Origin: Pseudomonas sp. MYb327
GTDB taxonomy: Bacteria > Pseudomonadota > Gammaproteobacteria > Pseudomonadales > Pseudomonadaceae
Direction: 5' to 3'
DNA length: 64,000 nucleotides
NCBI RefSeq assembly: GCF_040438925.1
Contig: NZ_CP159258.1
Location: forward strand, 2,494,001-2,558,000
In this document: positions 43,647-51,548 of the stretch, piece by piece
Position numbering within the stretch: the first letter of the stretch is position 1
Layout of the letters: every line of letters starts with the position of its first letter
Translations under genes and position numbers: made by a program
The notes under the pieces: generated by a model
What the model saw: the letters and a program-made list of their open reading frames with translations, nothing else
Told to the model about the DNA's origin: nothing
The model's database searches: none

Positions 43647-43652
43647 CGCTCT

Positions 43653-43682
43653 TGTGGCGAGGGAGCTTGCTCCCTCGCCACA
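43653..43682. repeat. Perfect extragenic palindrome, copy 2
   Basis: TGTGGCGAGGGAGC-TT-GCTCCCTCGCCACA, identical over 30 bases to the element at 21352-21381. It lies between the lipoprotein gene and the convergent methyltransferase gene and could act as a bidirectional terminator. Confidence 0.8.
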
Positions 43683-43733
43683 GGTCGCTTCTCTTGAAAA
43701 GTACATCAGCCCAACCGCTATCGCAGCGCTCAT

Positions 43734-44666
43734 TCAAATCGAACAGCTGCTACCCCCATGCTTTTCTACATACTGCAGATGCTCGTGCAACTGCGCGATA
43801 TGTTCCGGCCCGATACCACAGCAGCCTCCGACGATGCTGGCACCCGCAGCCACCCATGACCTTGACCAGTGCAGATACGATTCGGGAGTCAGGTCTGCGC
43901 GGATTTCGAGCAAGGTGCTGTTGGCCTTGGCCTCGGTGCTCACTGGTGGAAAGGCATTGGCGTAAACCCCCAGCTCAATGGTTTTGCCGAGGCGCCGGAT
44001 GACCGATTGGGCTTCTGTCAGTGCAGCCGTCATGACTTCTGGTTGACTGCAATTGAAGAGCACCACTCTGGCTCCCAACCCGGCGGCCACTTGCACCGCA
44101 TCGGCCACCGGTTCGCCGGAGCGCAGGCGAGGCGCCCCATCAGCCTCATCAAGCAGCGTAAAGGACAACCAGAGCGGCTTGGAGTCCGCCGCCAAGGCTT
44201 CGACGACTGCGCGCACTTCGGCGATGGAACTCTGGGTTTCCGCCAGCCAGACATCCACCTGTCCTTGCAGACCGGCAATCAACTGCAGATGGATTTCGAC
44301 GCTGCGCTGGTGATCGAACAGGTCCGGGCGATAGGAACCCAGGGCCGGCGGCAATGATCCGGCCACCGTGACCGGCTCGGGGTTTTCCGCGGCAGCCTGG
44401 CGTGCCAGTCGTCCTGCCCGTTCAGCCAGCGAACGGCCCTGTTCGGCAAAGCGCTCTTCACCGATATGAAACGGCACCACGGCGTAGCTGTTGGTGGTGA
44501 CGATCCGGGCACCGGCGGCAATGAATGCCTGATGCGCTTGCAGCACGAAGTCAGGCGATTCGATCAGTGCCAGCGCCGACCATTCCGGTTGACGGAACGG
44601 CGCACCAATACGCTGCAGCTCTCGCCCCATCCCCCCATCGAGCAAGCGCACTGTCGATAGCGTCAT
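43734..44666 (-). CDS. Homocysteine S-methyltransferase
   Basis: 310 residues from the ATG at 44666, which overlaps the stop of the upstream binding-protein gene (ATGA). Zinc ligands of the family are visible: Cys in VVLFNCSQPEVM and the Cys-Cys pair in SIVGGCCGIGPEHI. The N-terminal VRLLDGGMGRELQRIG matches the Hcy-methyltransferase barrel. Such enzymes (for example MmuM) move a methyl group from S-methylmethionine, betaine or another onium donor to homocysteine, giving methionine. Its coupling to a betaine-type ABC transporter suggests the imported compound is the methyl donor. Confidence 0.88.
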   Translation of the reverse strand: MTLSTVRLLDGGMGRELQRIGAPFRQPEWSALALIESPDFVLQAHQAFIAAGARIVTTNSYAVVPFHIGEERFAEQGRSLAERAGRLARQAAAENPEPVTVAGSLPPALGSYRPDLFDHQRSVEIHLQLIAGLQGQVDVWLAETQSSIAEVRAVVEALAADSKPLWLSFTLLDEADGAPRLRSGEPVADAVQVAAGLGARVVLFNCSQPEVMTAALTEAQSVIRRLGKTIELGVYANAFPPVSTEAKANSTLLEIRADLTPESYLHWSRSWVAAGASIVGGCCGIGPEHIAQLHEHLQYVEKHGGSSCSI

Positions 44667-45712
44667 GGGTTCACGCTCACTTTTTGTGTCGGCCCCGCCA
44701 GCCACTGATCAACCGTGGCACCGTTCGCCTTGACCCACGCCTTCGCGACAACATCAGCCGGTTGTTTTTCCTTTTCGATCTTCAGAATCAACTCGTTGAG
44801 CTGCTTCGGCTCGATCGCGACGTTTTGCAGAAATTCGGCAATCTTCGGTGCGCGTTTTTGCAAAGCAACAGAAGCCAGGACGTGAACTTTGGCATCCGGG
44901 AACGCGCAGGTGATGCGGCTCTTGTTCAGCCAATCCGGATCAACCGTCGGGCTGATGAATTTCCAGCATCCGTCGGCCTTGTACAGCGGATCATCTTTTT
45001 TGTTGTCCTGGGCGTAACCGTCAAAGGCCGGTTCCTCCAGACGACGCAGGTCGAAAGCGGAGAAAATCCAGTCCGGCGTGTAGGCATAAAACACCACACC
45101 GCGTTCGGCCTTGTAGGCCGCGGATAACTTGGAATAGGTCACGGAGGCTTCAGTGGAGATCGCCTCGAATTTATCGGCGAACTCGTAATCCTTGGCCTTG
45201 ATTTGACCGATGTAAGTCGATTCCCAGCCCGCCGGCCCCACCAGCAACTGTGCCTTGCCACCACCCAGCGGCTCGAACAGCTTGGCCACTTCCGGTTTCT
45301 TCAGGTCGTAGACCGATTTGACCCCGTACTTGTCTTGCAGGTAGCCGGGGATATAGAAACCCTGCTCACCCGCATACGGGTGGCTGTTCGGCACTAGAGA
45401 ACGAGTGCCACCGGTGACGTACTTGGCCCACGCAGCAGACTGATTGGGCAACCAGATGTCGGTCAAGACATCCACCGAGCCGTCGCCTTTCGAGGCGGCG
45501 CTGAGCAACACGGGAACGTCGCCTGCCAGGTAGGAAACATCGGCGTCCAATCGGCTTTCAAGGACTTCGCCGAGGATGTACTGGATGGCGATGGCACCGG
45601 TCCAGTTCTGCTCGCCAATGACGATTTTGTCCTTGGCCATGGCCGCGCCAGAGGCAACCACGGAGGCCAGTAAAGCGGTCGCACTCAGGGTGCGCGATAG
45701 GCGTGTCTTCAC
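44663..45712 (-). CDS. Betaine/onium-type ABC transporter substrate-binding protein (OpuAC family)
   Basis: 349 residues from the GTG at 45712; GTG at 45724 is an alternative. A Sec signal peptide ends at AMA (about residue 26). The mature protein has the OpuAC/ProX pattern: KIVIGEQNWTGAIAIQYILGEVLESRLDADVSYLAGDVPVLLSAASKGDGSVDVLTDIWLPNQSAAW, and Trp/Tyr residues suited to bind quaternary amines or sulfoniums by cation-pi contacts. It follows the fused ATPase/permease gene within 14 bases and overlaps the methyltransferase gene. Confidence 0.87.
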   Translation of the reverse strand: MKTRLSRTLSATALLASVVASGAAMAKDKIVIGEQNWTGAIAIQYILGEVLESRLDADVSYLAGDVPVLLSAASKGDGSVDVLTDIWLPNQSAAWAKYVTGGTRSLVPNSHPYAGEQGFYIPGYLQDKYGVKSVYDLKKPEVAKLFEPLGGGKAQLLVGPAGWESTYIGQIKAKDYEFADKFEAISTEASVTYSKLSAAYKAERGVVFYAYTPDWIFSAFDLRRLEEPAFDGYAQDNKKDDPLYKADGCWKFISPTVDPDWLNKSRITCAFPDAKVHVLASVALQKRAPKIAEFLQNVAIEPKQLNELILKIEKEKQPADVVAKAWVKANGATVDQWLAGPTQKVSVNP

Positions 45713-45726
45713 GATAAATCTCACTG

Positions 45727-47823
45727 TCAGTGGTAGAGGTGGTCTTGCTTGCGCAAGCTCGATTGAATGATTCGATCCGGGATCAGTGCGCACAGGACGA
45801 TCGCCACGCCGGCCAGCACGCCTTCACCGCCCTTGATGTTGCGCAACGCGGTCATGACGTCGTAACCGAGGCCACCGGCGCCGATCAGGGCGGCGACGAC
45901 GACCATCGACAGGCTCATGACGATGGTCTGGTTGATCCCCAACAACAACGAACGGCGAGCCAGCGGCAGTTGCACCTTGATCAGGGTTTGCCATGGGCTG
46001 GCACCGTGGGCGACGGCGGCTTCGACCGCGTCCTTGGGCACTTCCTGAATGCCTAGCGAAGTCAGGCGGATCATTGGGGCCAGAGCGAAAATCACGGTGG
46101 CGATCACCGCCGGGGTCTTGCCGACAGAAAAGAACGCCACTGCAGGGATCAGGTAGACGAAAGTTGGCAAGGTCTGCATGACGTCCAGCAGGGGTGTTAT
46201 CAGCCGGCGCACCAACGGCCGCTTGGCCAGCAAAATACCGGTAGGCACCCCGATGAACAGGGCAATCAGCACCGACGAACCCACCAGCGCCAGCGTGGCA
46301 ATGGTGTGTTCCCAGAAGCCAAACAGGCCGATGTACAACAGGGCAGCGCTACTGGTGAGCGCCAACGCCAGCCCCGCAGAACGCCAGGCCAGAAACACCA
46401 GGGCCAGTGCCGATACCGGCCATGGCAGCCAGCCAAGCACGCTTTCCACCCCTTCAATGACCGTGCGAACAGCCACGATCACACCCACAAATGCACTTTC
46501 GAAGGTCACTTGCGACCAGCCGATAAACTCGTCGATGCTCTGCGCCGTCAACAGCAGCGCTTGGCGGTTAACCGGGAACTGCAACAGCACGTGACTGGTG
46601 TCCGGGGTCACAACGCGCCATATCACCAAGGCTTGTGAAGCCAGCAACACAACCAACGGCAACACCCAACCCGAAACACCCCGACGCAACGCATGACGAC
46701 TCACCGAGACTGCGGTGCCACGGCTGGCCGCCAGCAAGAGCAATGCCGCCACAATCGCCAGCCACGACGAACCGGTAATGCCCTGCCCCAAGGCCGCCAA
46801 CGCCGCAAGTTCAACGGCAAACGTGCTCCAGTACAAGCCACCTTTACCCCGTGCTGCCAAGGCCGCTGGCCCCAGCAACAGCGCTTGCCACCACGGTAAG
46901 CCCGGGGAAGAAGGCTGCTCGCGCCGTTCACGATGTGAGGTTTGCAAACCGGTGCTGTTCAAGCTGCGCGGCGCGGACGTGGCGGGAAGGTGATCGCGGA
47001 AAAAGTCCGCGACTTCAGCGTCGGCCGGTTGCTCCAGCAATTGTTGCGGCGTGCCCAACTGCACCAGCCGACCCTGGCGCATGACCGCGATGCGATCAGC
47101 CAGGCGAATGGCTTCGGCCGGATCATGGGTGACCAGCAAGGTGCTGATCCCGCGTTCATGGGCGATGGAGAGAAAGTGACTTTGCAGATCGCGGCGGATC
47201 GTCGGGTCCAGGGCACTGAAAGGCTCGTCCATCAGCAGGATGTCCGGATCCGTCACCAACGCCCTGGCCAACCCGACCCGTTGCTGCATACCCCCGGACA
47301 GTTCGTGAGGATAATGCTCGCCCCACCCTTCCAGCCCAACGGCTTTCAACTGAACGGCGGCGGCCGCATGCCGGGCGGGCTCCGCTTCGCCGCACAACTC
47401 CAGCGGCAAGGCTACGTTGTCCAGCACCGTGCGATGGGGCAGCAGGCCGAAATGCTGGAACACCATGCCGATGCGCCGGGATCTCAGGGTGCGCAAGGCC
47501 TTGTTGCTCAGACCGCTAATGGCTTCACCTTCGATCAGCACTTCGCCACTGCTGGGCTCGATCAAGCGGTTGATGTGCCGTAACAATGTTGACTTGCCGC
47601 TTCCTGAAGTCCCCATCAGACACAGCACTTCACCGCGACGCACTTTCAAGCTGACGTTGCTGACGGCGGGTAACGCAGGCGTGCCTTTTTTGCTCAGATA
47701 GGTCTTGGTGACATCCCGCAATTCGAGGACCACATCGCCGTCATTTGCGTGATCGTCCGCCTGAAACGGTCTTTGCGCAGACGCGATCCGGTCCGGCGCC
47801 AAAGGGGTTTGTATGACTGTCAC
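45727..47823 (-). CDS. Betaine/onium ABC transporter, ATPase and permease fused in one chain
   Basis: 698 residues from the GTG at 47823 (GGGAG 5 bases upstream; ATG at 47847 has no site). Residues about 30-270 are an ABC ATPase of the ProV/OpuAA type: Walker A MGTSGSGKST, signature HELSGGMQQRVGLARAL, Walker B ILLMDEPFSALDP. After a linker comes a membrane part (about 310-698) of the ProW/OpuAB type with EAA-loop-like AVAHGASPWQTLIKVQLPLARRSLLLGINQ. ATPase and permease are normally separate genes; fusion in one chain is uncommon. It heads the three-gene unit with the binding protein and the homocysteine methyltransferase. CBS domains are absent. Confidence 0.88.
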   Translation of the reverse strand: MTVIQTPLAPDRIASAQRPFQADDHANDGDVVLELRDVTKTYLSKKGTPALPAVSNVSLKVRRGEVLCLMGTSGSGKSTLLRHINRLIEPSSGEVLIEGEAISGLSNKALRTLRSRRIGMVFQHFGLLPHRTVLDNVALPLELCGEAEPARHAAAAVQLKAVGLEGWGEHYPHELSGGMQQRVGLARALVTDPDILLMDEPFSALDPTIRRDLQSHFLSIAHERGISTLLVTHDPAEAIRLADRIAVMRQGRLVQLGTPQQLLEQPADAEVADFFRDHLPATSAPRSLNSTGLQTSHRERREQPSSPGLPWWQALLLGPAALAARGKGGLYWSTFAVELAALAALGQGITGSSWLAIVAALLLLAASRGTAVSVSRHALRRGVSGWVLPLVVLLASQALVIWRVVTPDTSHVLLQFPVNRQALLLTAQSIDEFIGWSQVTFESAFVGVIVAVRTVIEGVESVLGWLPWPVSALALVFLAWRSAGLALALTSSAALLYIGLFGFWEHTIATLALVGSSVLIALFIGVPTGILLAKRPLVRRLITPLLDVMQTLPTFVYLIPAVAFFSVGKTPAVIATVIFALAPMIRLTSLGIQEVPKDAVEAAVAHGASPWQTLIKVQLPLARRSLLLGINQTIVMSLSMVVVAALIGAGGLGYDVMTALRNIKGGEGVLAGVAIVLCALIPDRIIQSSLRKQDHLYH

Positions 47824-47944
47824 AGGAGCTCCCGGCCAACGACCCATAAAGGCTTGTTTACGGGTTAGAAAAAGTGAGCCTCGGGCGGTGACCAGAAACG
47901 GCTAGCCCGACGCAAAAAAAAGCACCGGACGTGAAGTACGGCGC

Positions 47945-48010
47945 TTCTGATTGCATAAAGCTAATCGATCTTAAAAAACTTAAATAAATACTATTTTGGA
48001 ATTAGCTTAG
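47945..48010 (-). promoter_or_regulatory. AT-rich promoter region of the ABC/methyltransferase operon
   Basis: An AT-rich stretch TTAAAAAACTTAAATAAATA lies within an inverted repeat AAGCTAAT (47958-47965) / ATTAGCTT (48001-48008). By eye it resembles the AT-rich sites before sulfur-starvation (CysB-controlled) genes of pseudomonads, but this is a weak match. Confidence 0.35.
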
Positions 48011-48144
48011 GCTTCTGTGGTTGGTAAAAATGGCTCTGGCACAGGGGTTTGCGCACGTCCACCACCGCTGCATGGGGACACCGTCTACGCTAAGTGAACA
48101 ACATCACAAATTCGCCTCTCGTCGATTGATACAGGGGAAACGGG

Positions 48145-48438
48145 ATGACCCGAAAAACAGCGTTGCACTGCTCGTCCTGGGTCCTCCCTTCCCTGCTCGT
48201 CATCAACCTGGCGCTCACCGCTGGATGTGCAGGCAAAAGCTCCACGTCTCGCTATGCAACCGTAGGCTCAAGCTGCTACGCAAAAGCCCTGCCCACGGCT
48301 GGCGAAGGTGGTCTGGCCTGGGGCAACACCATGAGCATGGCGCGCAAGAAATCCATGGACAACTGCATGCGCTATGCCGGCCGATCCGGCGGCACGCCGA
48401 ACACCTGCCAGGTGGTGTTGGCAGAGTGCAGGCATTGA
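48145..48438 (+). CDS. Small cysteine-rich lipoprotein of unknown function
   Basis: 97 residues, AGGGGAAA before the ATG. Signal peptide with lipobox LTAGC near residue 28. The mature part carries SSCYAKALPTAGEGGLAWGNTMSMARKKSMDNCMRYAGRSGGTPNTCQVVLAECRH, in which four cysteines spaced as C...C...C...C and the A...A..NC...GG..C.VV pattern recall DUF4189-like small secreted domains. Convergent with the diketo-acid hydrolase gene. Confidence 0.7.
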   Translation: MTRKTALHCSSWVLPSLLVINLALTAGCAGKSSTSRYATVGSSCYAKALPTAGEGGLAWGNTMSMARKKSMDNCMRYAGRSGGTPNTCQVVLAECRH

Positions 48439-48449
48439 ACCCGGGCGGG

Positions 48450-49298
48450 TCAATCCGCCTGCACGGTCACTTGTTGCTGCTCACCCAAACCCGCGATGCC
48501 CAGGCGCATGGTCTGACCCGCACGCAGGAACACAGGGTTGGGCTTGATGCCCAGGCCCACGCCCGGTGGCGTACCCGTGGAGATCACATCGCCCGGTTGC
48601 AGGCTCATGCAACGGCTCAGGTAGGCAATCAATTGCGGTACGTTGAAGATCAGCGTGCGCGTATTGCCTTGCTGGTAACGATGGCCGTCGACCTCCAGCC
48701 ACAGGTCCAGTGAGTGTGGATCGGCGATCTCGTCGCGGGTCACCAGCCATGGACCGAGCGGGCCGAACGTGTCGAAGCCCTTGCCCTTGTCCCAAGTGCC
48801 ACCGCGCTCCAGCTGCCATTCACGCTCCGACACGTCGTTGATCACGCAATAACCGGCGACATGCTCCATGGCGTTCGCTTCATCGATGTAACGCCCGCCT
48901 TTGCCGATGACCACGCCGAGTTCGACTTCCCAATCCGTCTTGACCGAGCCGCGAGGGATCTCGATGTTGTCGTTGGGGCCGCAGATGGCGCTGGTCCATT
49001 TGCTGAAGATGATCGGCTCTTTCGGCACCTCCATGTTTGATTCGGCCGCATGGTCGGCGTAGTTCAGCCCGATGCAGATGAATTTGCCAACTTGCCCGAC
49101 GCAAGCGCCAATACGCGGCTGGCCGGTAACGAGCGGCAGGCTGTCCGGATCGATGGCGGCCAGCGTTGCCAGGCTTTCCGGGCTCAGGGCTTGACCGGCG
49201 ATGTCCGCCACGTGGCCCGAGAGGTCGCGGATTTGATTGTCGGCATCCAGCAGGCCGGGCTTCTCCAAACCTTTGTCGCCATAACGCAACAGTTTCAT
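48450..49298 (-). CDS. FAH-family hydrolase, 2,4-diketo-3-deoxy-L-fuconate hydrolase-like
   Basis: 282 residues. The metal-binding FAH fold is visible: VGKFICIGLNYADHAAESNMEVPKEPIIFSKWTSAICGPNDNIEIPRGSVKTDWEVELGVVIGKGGRYI, with the catalytic EVELG glutamates, and GYCVINDVSEREWQLERGGTWDKGKGFDTFGPLGPWLVTRDE. This form matches enzymes that hydrolyse 2,4-diketo-3-deoxy sugar acids to pyruvate and lactate or glycolate in non-phosphorylative fucose/pentose routes. GGAG precedes the ATG. It follows the SDR gene by 37 bases and is the last gene of its operon. Confidence 0.87.
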   Translation of the reverse strand: MKLLRYGDKGLEKPGLLDADNQIRDLSGHVADIAGQALSPESLATLAAIDPDSLPLVTGQPRIGACVGQVGKFICIGLNYADHAAESNMEVPKEPIIFSKWTSAICGPNDNIEIPRGSVKTDWEVELGVVIGKGGRYIDEANAMEHVAGYCVINDVSEREWQLERGGTWDKGKGFDTFGPLGPWLVTRDEIADPHSLDLWLEVDGHRYQQGNTRTLIFNVPQLIAYLSRCMSLQPGDVISTGTPPGVGLGIKPNPVFLRAGQTMRLGIAGLGEQQQVTVQAD

Positions 49299-49335
49299 GT
49301 GCTTCTCCTGCTCAAACTGAAAGTGCAAACCGGAT

Positions 49336-50076
49336 TCAGAGACTCATGCCGCCATCGATGACATGCACGCCACCGGTGGTGTAGGCCGACGCATCACTGG
49401 CCAGGTACAAGGCCAACTGGGCAATCTCCTCGGCTTTGCCGATTCGCCCCATGGGTTGGCGGTCGAGAAACTGCTGATAGACCTGTGCTTCGTCGACGCC
49501 CTGCTGCACGGCTTGCGCAGCGATACGTTGGCGCAGTGACGGCGATTCCACGGTACCGGGGCAAATCGCGTTGCAGCGAATGCCCTGGCCGATAAAGTCC
49601 GCAGCGACTGACTTGGTCAACCCCACCACCGCGGCCTTGCTTGCAGCATAGGCAAAACGGTTGGGGACCGCTTTGACGCTGGAAACCACCGACGACATGT
49701 TGATGATCGAACCGCCCCCACGTGCCAGCATGCCGGGCAGAAAAGCGCGGATCATCCGGTACATGGCGGTGACGTTGACATCCATCGAGCGCGCCCACGC
49801 GGCCTCGTCGCATTCAAGGATGTTGCCGCTGTGCACGTATCCCGCACAGTTGAACAACACGTCCAGTCCACCTATACGCTCACAGGCCTGGCCAATGGCA
49901 CTCGCCGAAGTTACGTCCAGCGTGAGGGCGGTGATGCCCTCGACGGCTTCCAGCCCCTGGATGTCGATGTCCGTGGCAAACACTTCGGCACCGGCATGGG
50001 CAAAGGCAATGGCGCTGGCCCTGCCAATGCCCTGCCCGGCCGCCGTCACCAGCACGCGTTTGCCCCGCAGGTTCAT
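49336..50076 (-). CDS. SDR dehydrogenase, 2-keto-3-deoxy-L-fuconate dehydrogenase-like
   Basis: 246 residues. Cofactor motif VLVTAAGQGIGRASAIAFAHAGAEVFATDID, NAG motif VLFNCAGYV, catalytic Ser in INMSSVVSS and the Tyr-x3-Lys in FAYAASKAAVVG. The closing DAICPGTVESPSLRQRI-type segment and GIRCNAICPGTVESPSL match the 2-keto-3-deoxy-L-fuconate/rhamnonate 4-dehydrogenases that feed the FAH hydrolase. Start at ATG 50076 overlaps the permease stop (ATGA); the hydrolase gene follows. The enzyme should oxidise 2-keto-3-deoxy acids at C4 with NAD(P). Confidence 0.87.
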   Translation of the reverse strand: MNLRGKRVLVTAAGQGIGRASAIAFAHAGAEVFATDIDIQGLEAVEGITALTLDVTSASAIGQACERIGGLDVLFNCAGYVHSGNILECDEAAWARSMDVNVTAMYRMIRAFLPGMLARGGGSIINMSSVVSSVKAVPNRFAYAASKAAVVGLTKSVAADFIGQGIRCNAICPGTVESPSLRQRIAAQAVQQGVDEAQVYQQFLDRQPMGRIGKAEEIAQLALYLASDASAYTTGGVHVIDGGMSL

Positions 50077-51455
50077 GCCGTCTCCAGGTTCGCAGTGGTG
50101 GTCGCGGTTTTCGGAGTTCTGCCAAGCATCGACGCGGGAATGGCCAGGATCAACCCGCCGCTGACGAACAGGCACATGGCTAACACGTAGGTGCCGTTGT
50201 TGATGTTACCGGTGAGGTTTTCCGCAACGGCGGTGATCATCGAGCCGGTGAAGCCGGAGAGGTTGCCAAAAGCGTTGATCATGCCAATGCCTGCTGCAGC
50301 GGCGACGCCCGACAGCACAGTCCCCGGCAGTGTCCAGTAAATCGGCATCAGGCTGAGGATCCCCGACGCGGATACGCTGAGGAACAGGATGGACAGCACC
50401 AAGTTGTTGGCAAAATAGGCACTGAGCATCAACCCCAGACCACCGATGAACGCAGGAATCGCCGCGTGCATGCGTCGCTCACCGGTGCGGTTGGAATGCC
50501 GAGCATTGAGCAGCATAGCGACCACGGCCACTGCATAGGGAATGGCGGTCAGCAAACCAATGTGCAAGCTGTTGGTGATGCCGGTGCTCTTGATGATCGA
50601 AGGCATCCAGAACGCCAGACCATAGAAGCCGGTGTTGAAGGTCAGCAGAATCAGCACCAGCAACCACACCCGCGGGTTGAAGAACACTTCGCTCAGGCGA
50701 GACGCCTTGCCCTGGTTGTCGGTTTGCAGGTTGGCCTTGAGCATGGCTTTTTCCGCAACGGACAGCCATTTCGCGGAGTCGATGTTGTTGGCCAGGCAGA
50801 CGATGACGACAAACGCCATGATTACCGACGGAATGCCCTCAATGATCAGCATCCACTGCCAGCCCGACATGCCGTGTACGCCTTGCATGCTGTTCATCAA
50901 CCAACCGGAGAGGATCCCGCCCAGGGTCAGGCTGATCGGCATGGCCATCAGGAACCCGGACATCACACGGCTTTGGCGATGGGTCGGAAACCAGTAGTTG
51001 AGGTACAGAATCACACCGGGGAAGAAGCCTGCCTCGCAGATACCCAGCAGGAAGCGCAGCACGTAGAACATGGTGCTTGATTCGATATGGAAGAACCCTG
51101 CCAGCGGCACGGTAAATGCGACGGCCATGGAGATCACGGCCCAGGTCAACATGATCCGGGCAATCCAGAAACGCGCGCCGTAGCGATGCAGCAGCAGGTT
51201 GCTCGGCACTTCGAACAGGAAATAGCCCCAGAAAAACATACTGGCGCCCAAGGCATACACGGTGTTGCTGAAGGAAAGCTCGTTGAGCATGTCGAGCTTG
51301 GCAAAGCCGATGTTGACCCGGTCCAGGTACGCCGCCATGTAGCACAGGAGCAGTACGGGAAGGATGCGCCAGATGACTTTGCGGTAAGTACGGTCTTCAA
51401 AGTCGAGTTCGCTGGCTTGCGCCTGCGCGGGCAAATGCTCGGATATCGTTTGCAT
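50073..51455 (-). CDS. MFS permease, anion:cation symporter (ACS) family, sugar-acid type
   Basis: 460 residues, 12 helices. YRKVIWRILPVLLLCYMAAYLDRVNIGFAKLDMLNEL and the loop FEVPSNLLLHRYGARFWIARIMLTWAVISMAVAFT are diagnostic of the ACS family (ExuT, GudP, PhtA, MhpT). Its operon partners, SDR and diketo-acid hydrolase, and the nearby sugar-acid dehydratases, suggest transport of an aldonic acid. GGGGTTACC-type ribosome site is weak; the ATG at 51455 is preferred over an upstream frame start at 51482. A TTTATCGA half-site lies upstream (51494-51501). Confidence 0.87.
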   Translation of the reverse strand: MQTISEHLPAQAQASELDFEDRTYRKVIWRILPVLLLCYMAAYLDRVNIGFAKLDMLNELSFSNTVYALGASMFFWGYFLFEVPSNLLLHRYGARFWIARIMLTWAVISMAVAFTVPLAGFFHIESSTMFYVLRFLLGICEAGFFPGVILYLNYWFPTHRQSRVMSGFLMAMPISLTLGGILSGWLMNSMQGVHGMSGWQWMLIIEGIPSVIMAFVVIVCLANNIDSAKWLSVAEKAMLKANLQTDNQGKASRLSEVFFNPRVWLLVLILLTFNTGFYGLAFWMPSIIKSTGITNSLHIGLLTAIPYAVAVVAMLLNARHSNRTGERRMHAAIPAFIGGLGLMLSAYFANNLVLSILFLSVSASGILSLMPIYWTLPGTVLSGVAAAAGIGMINAFGNLSGFTGSMITAVAENLTGNINNGTYVLAMCLFVSGGLILAIPASMLGRTPKTATTTANLETA

Positions 51456-51548
51456 TAAGGTAACCCCTGGGCATGTGGACATGCCTGATTGTTTTTATCG
51501 AATGTGGGTCACGCCGAGTGAGCAATTCACTCGGCGGCGGAGCAATGA

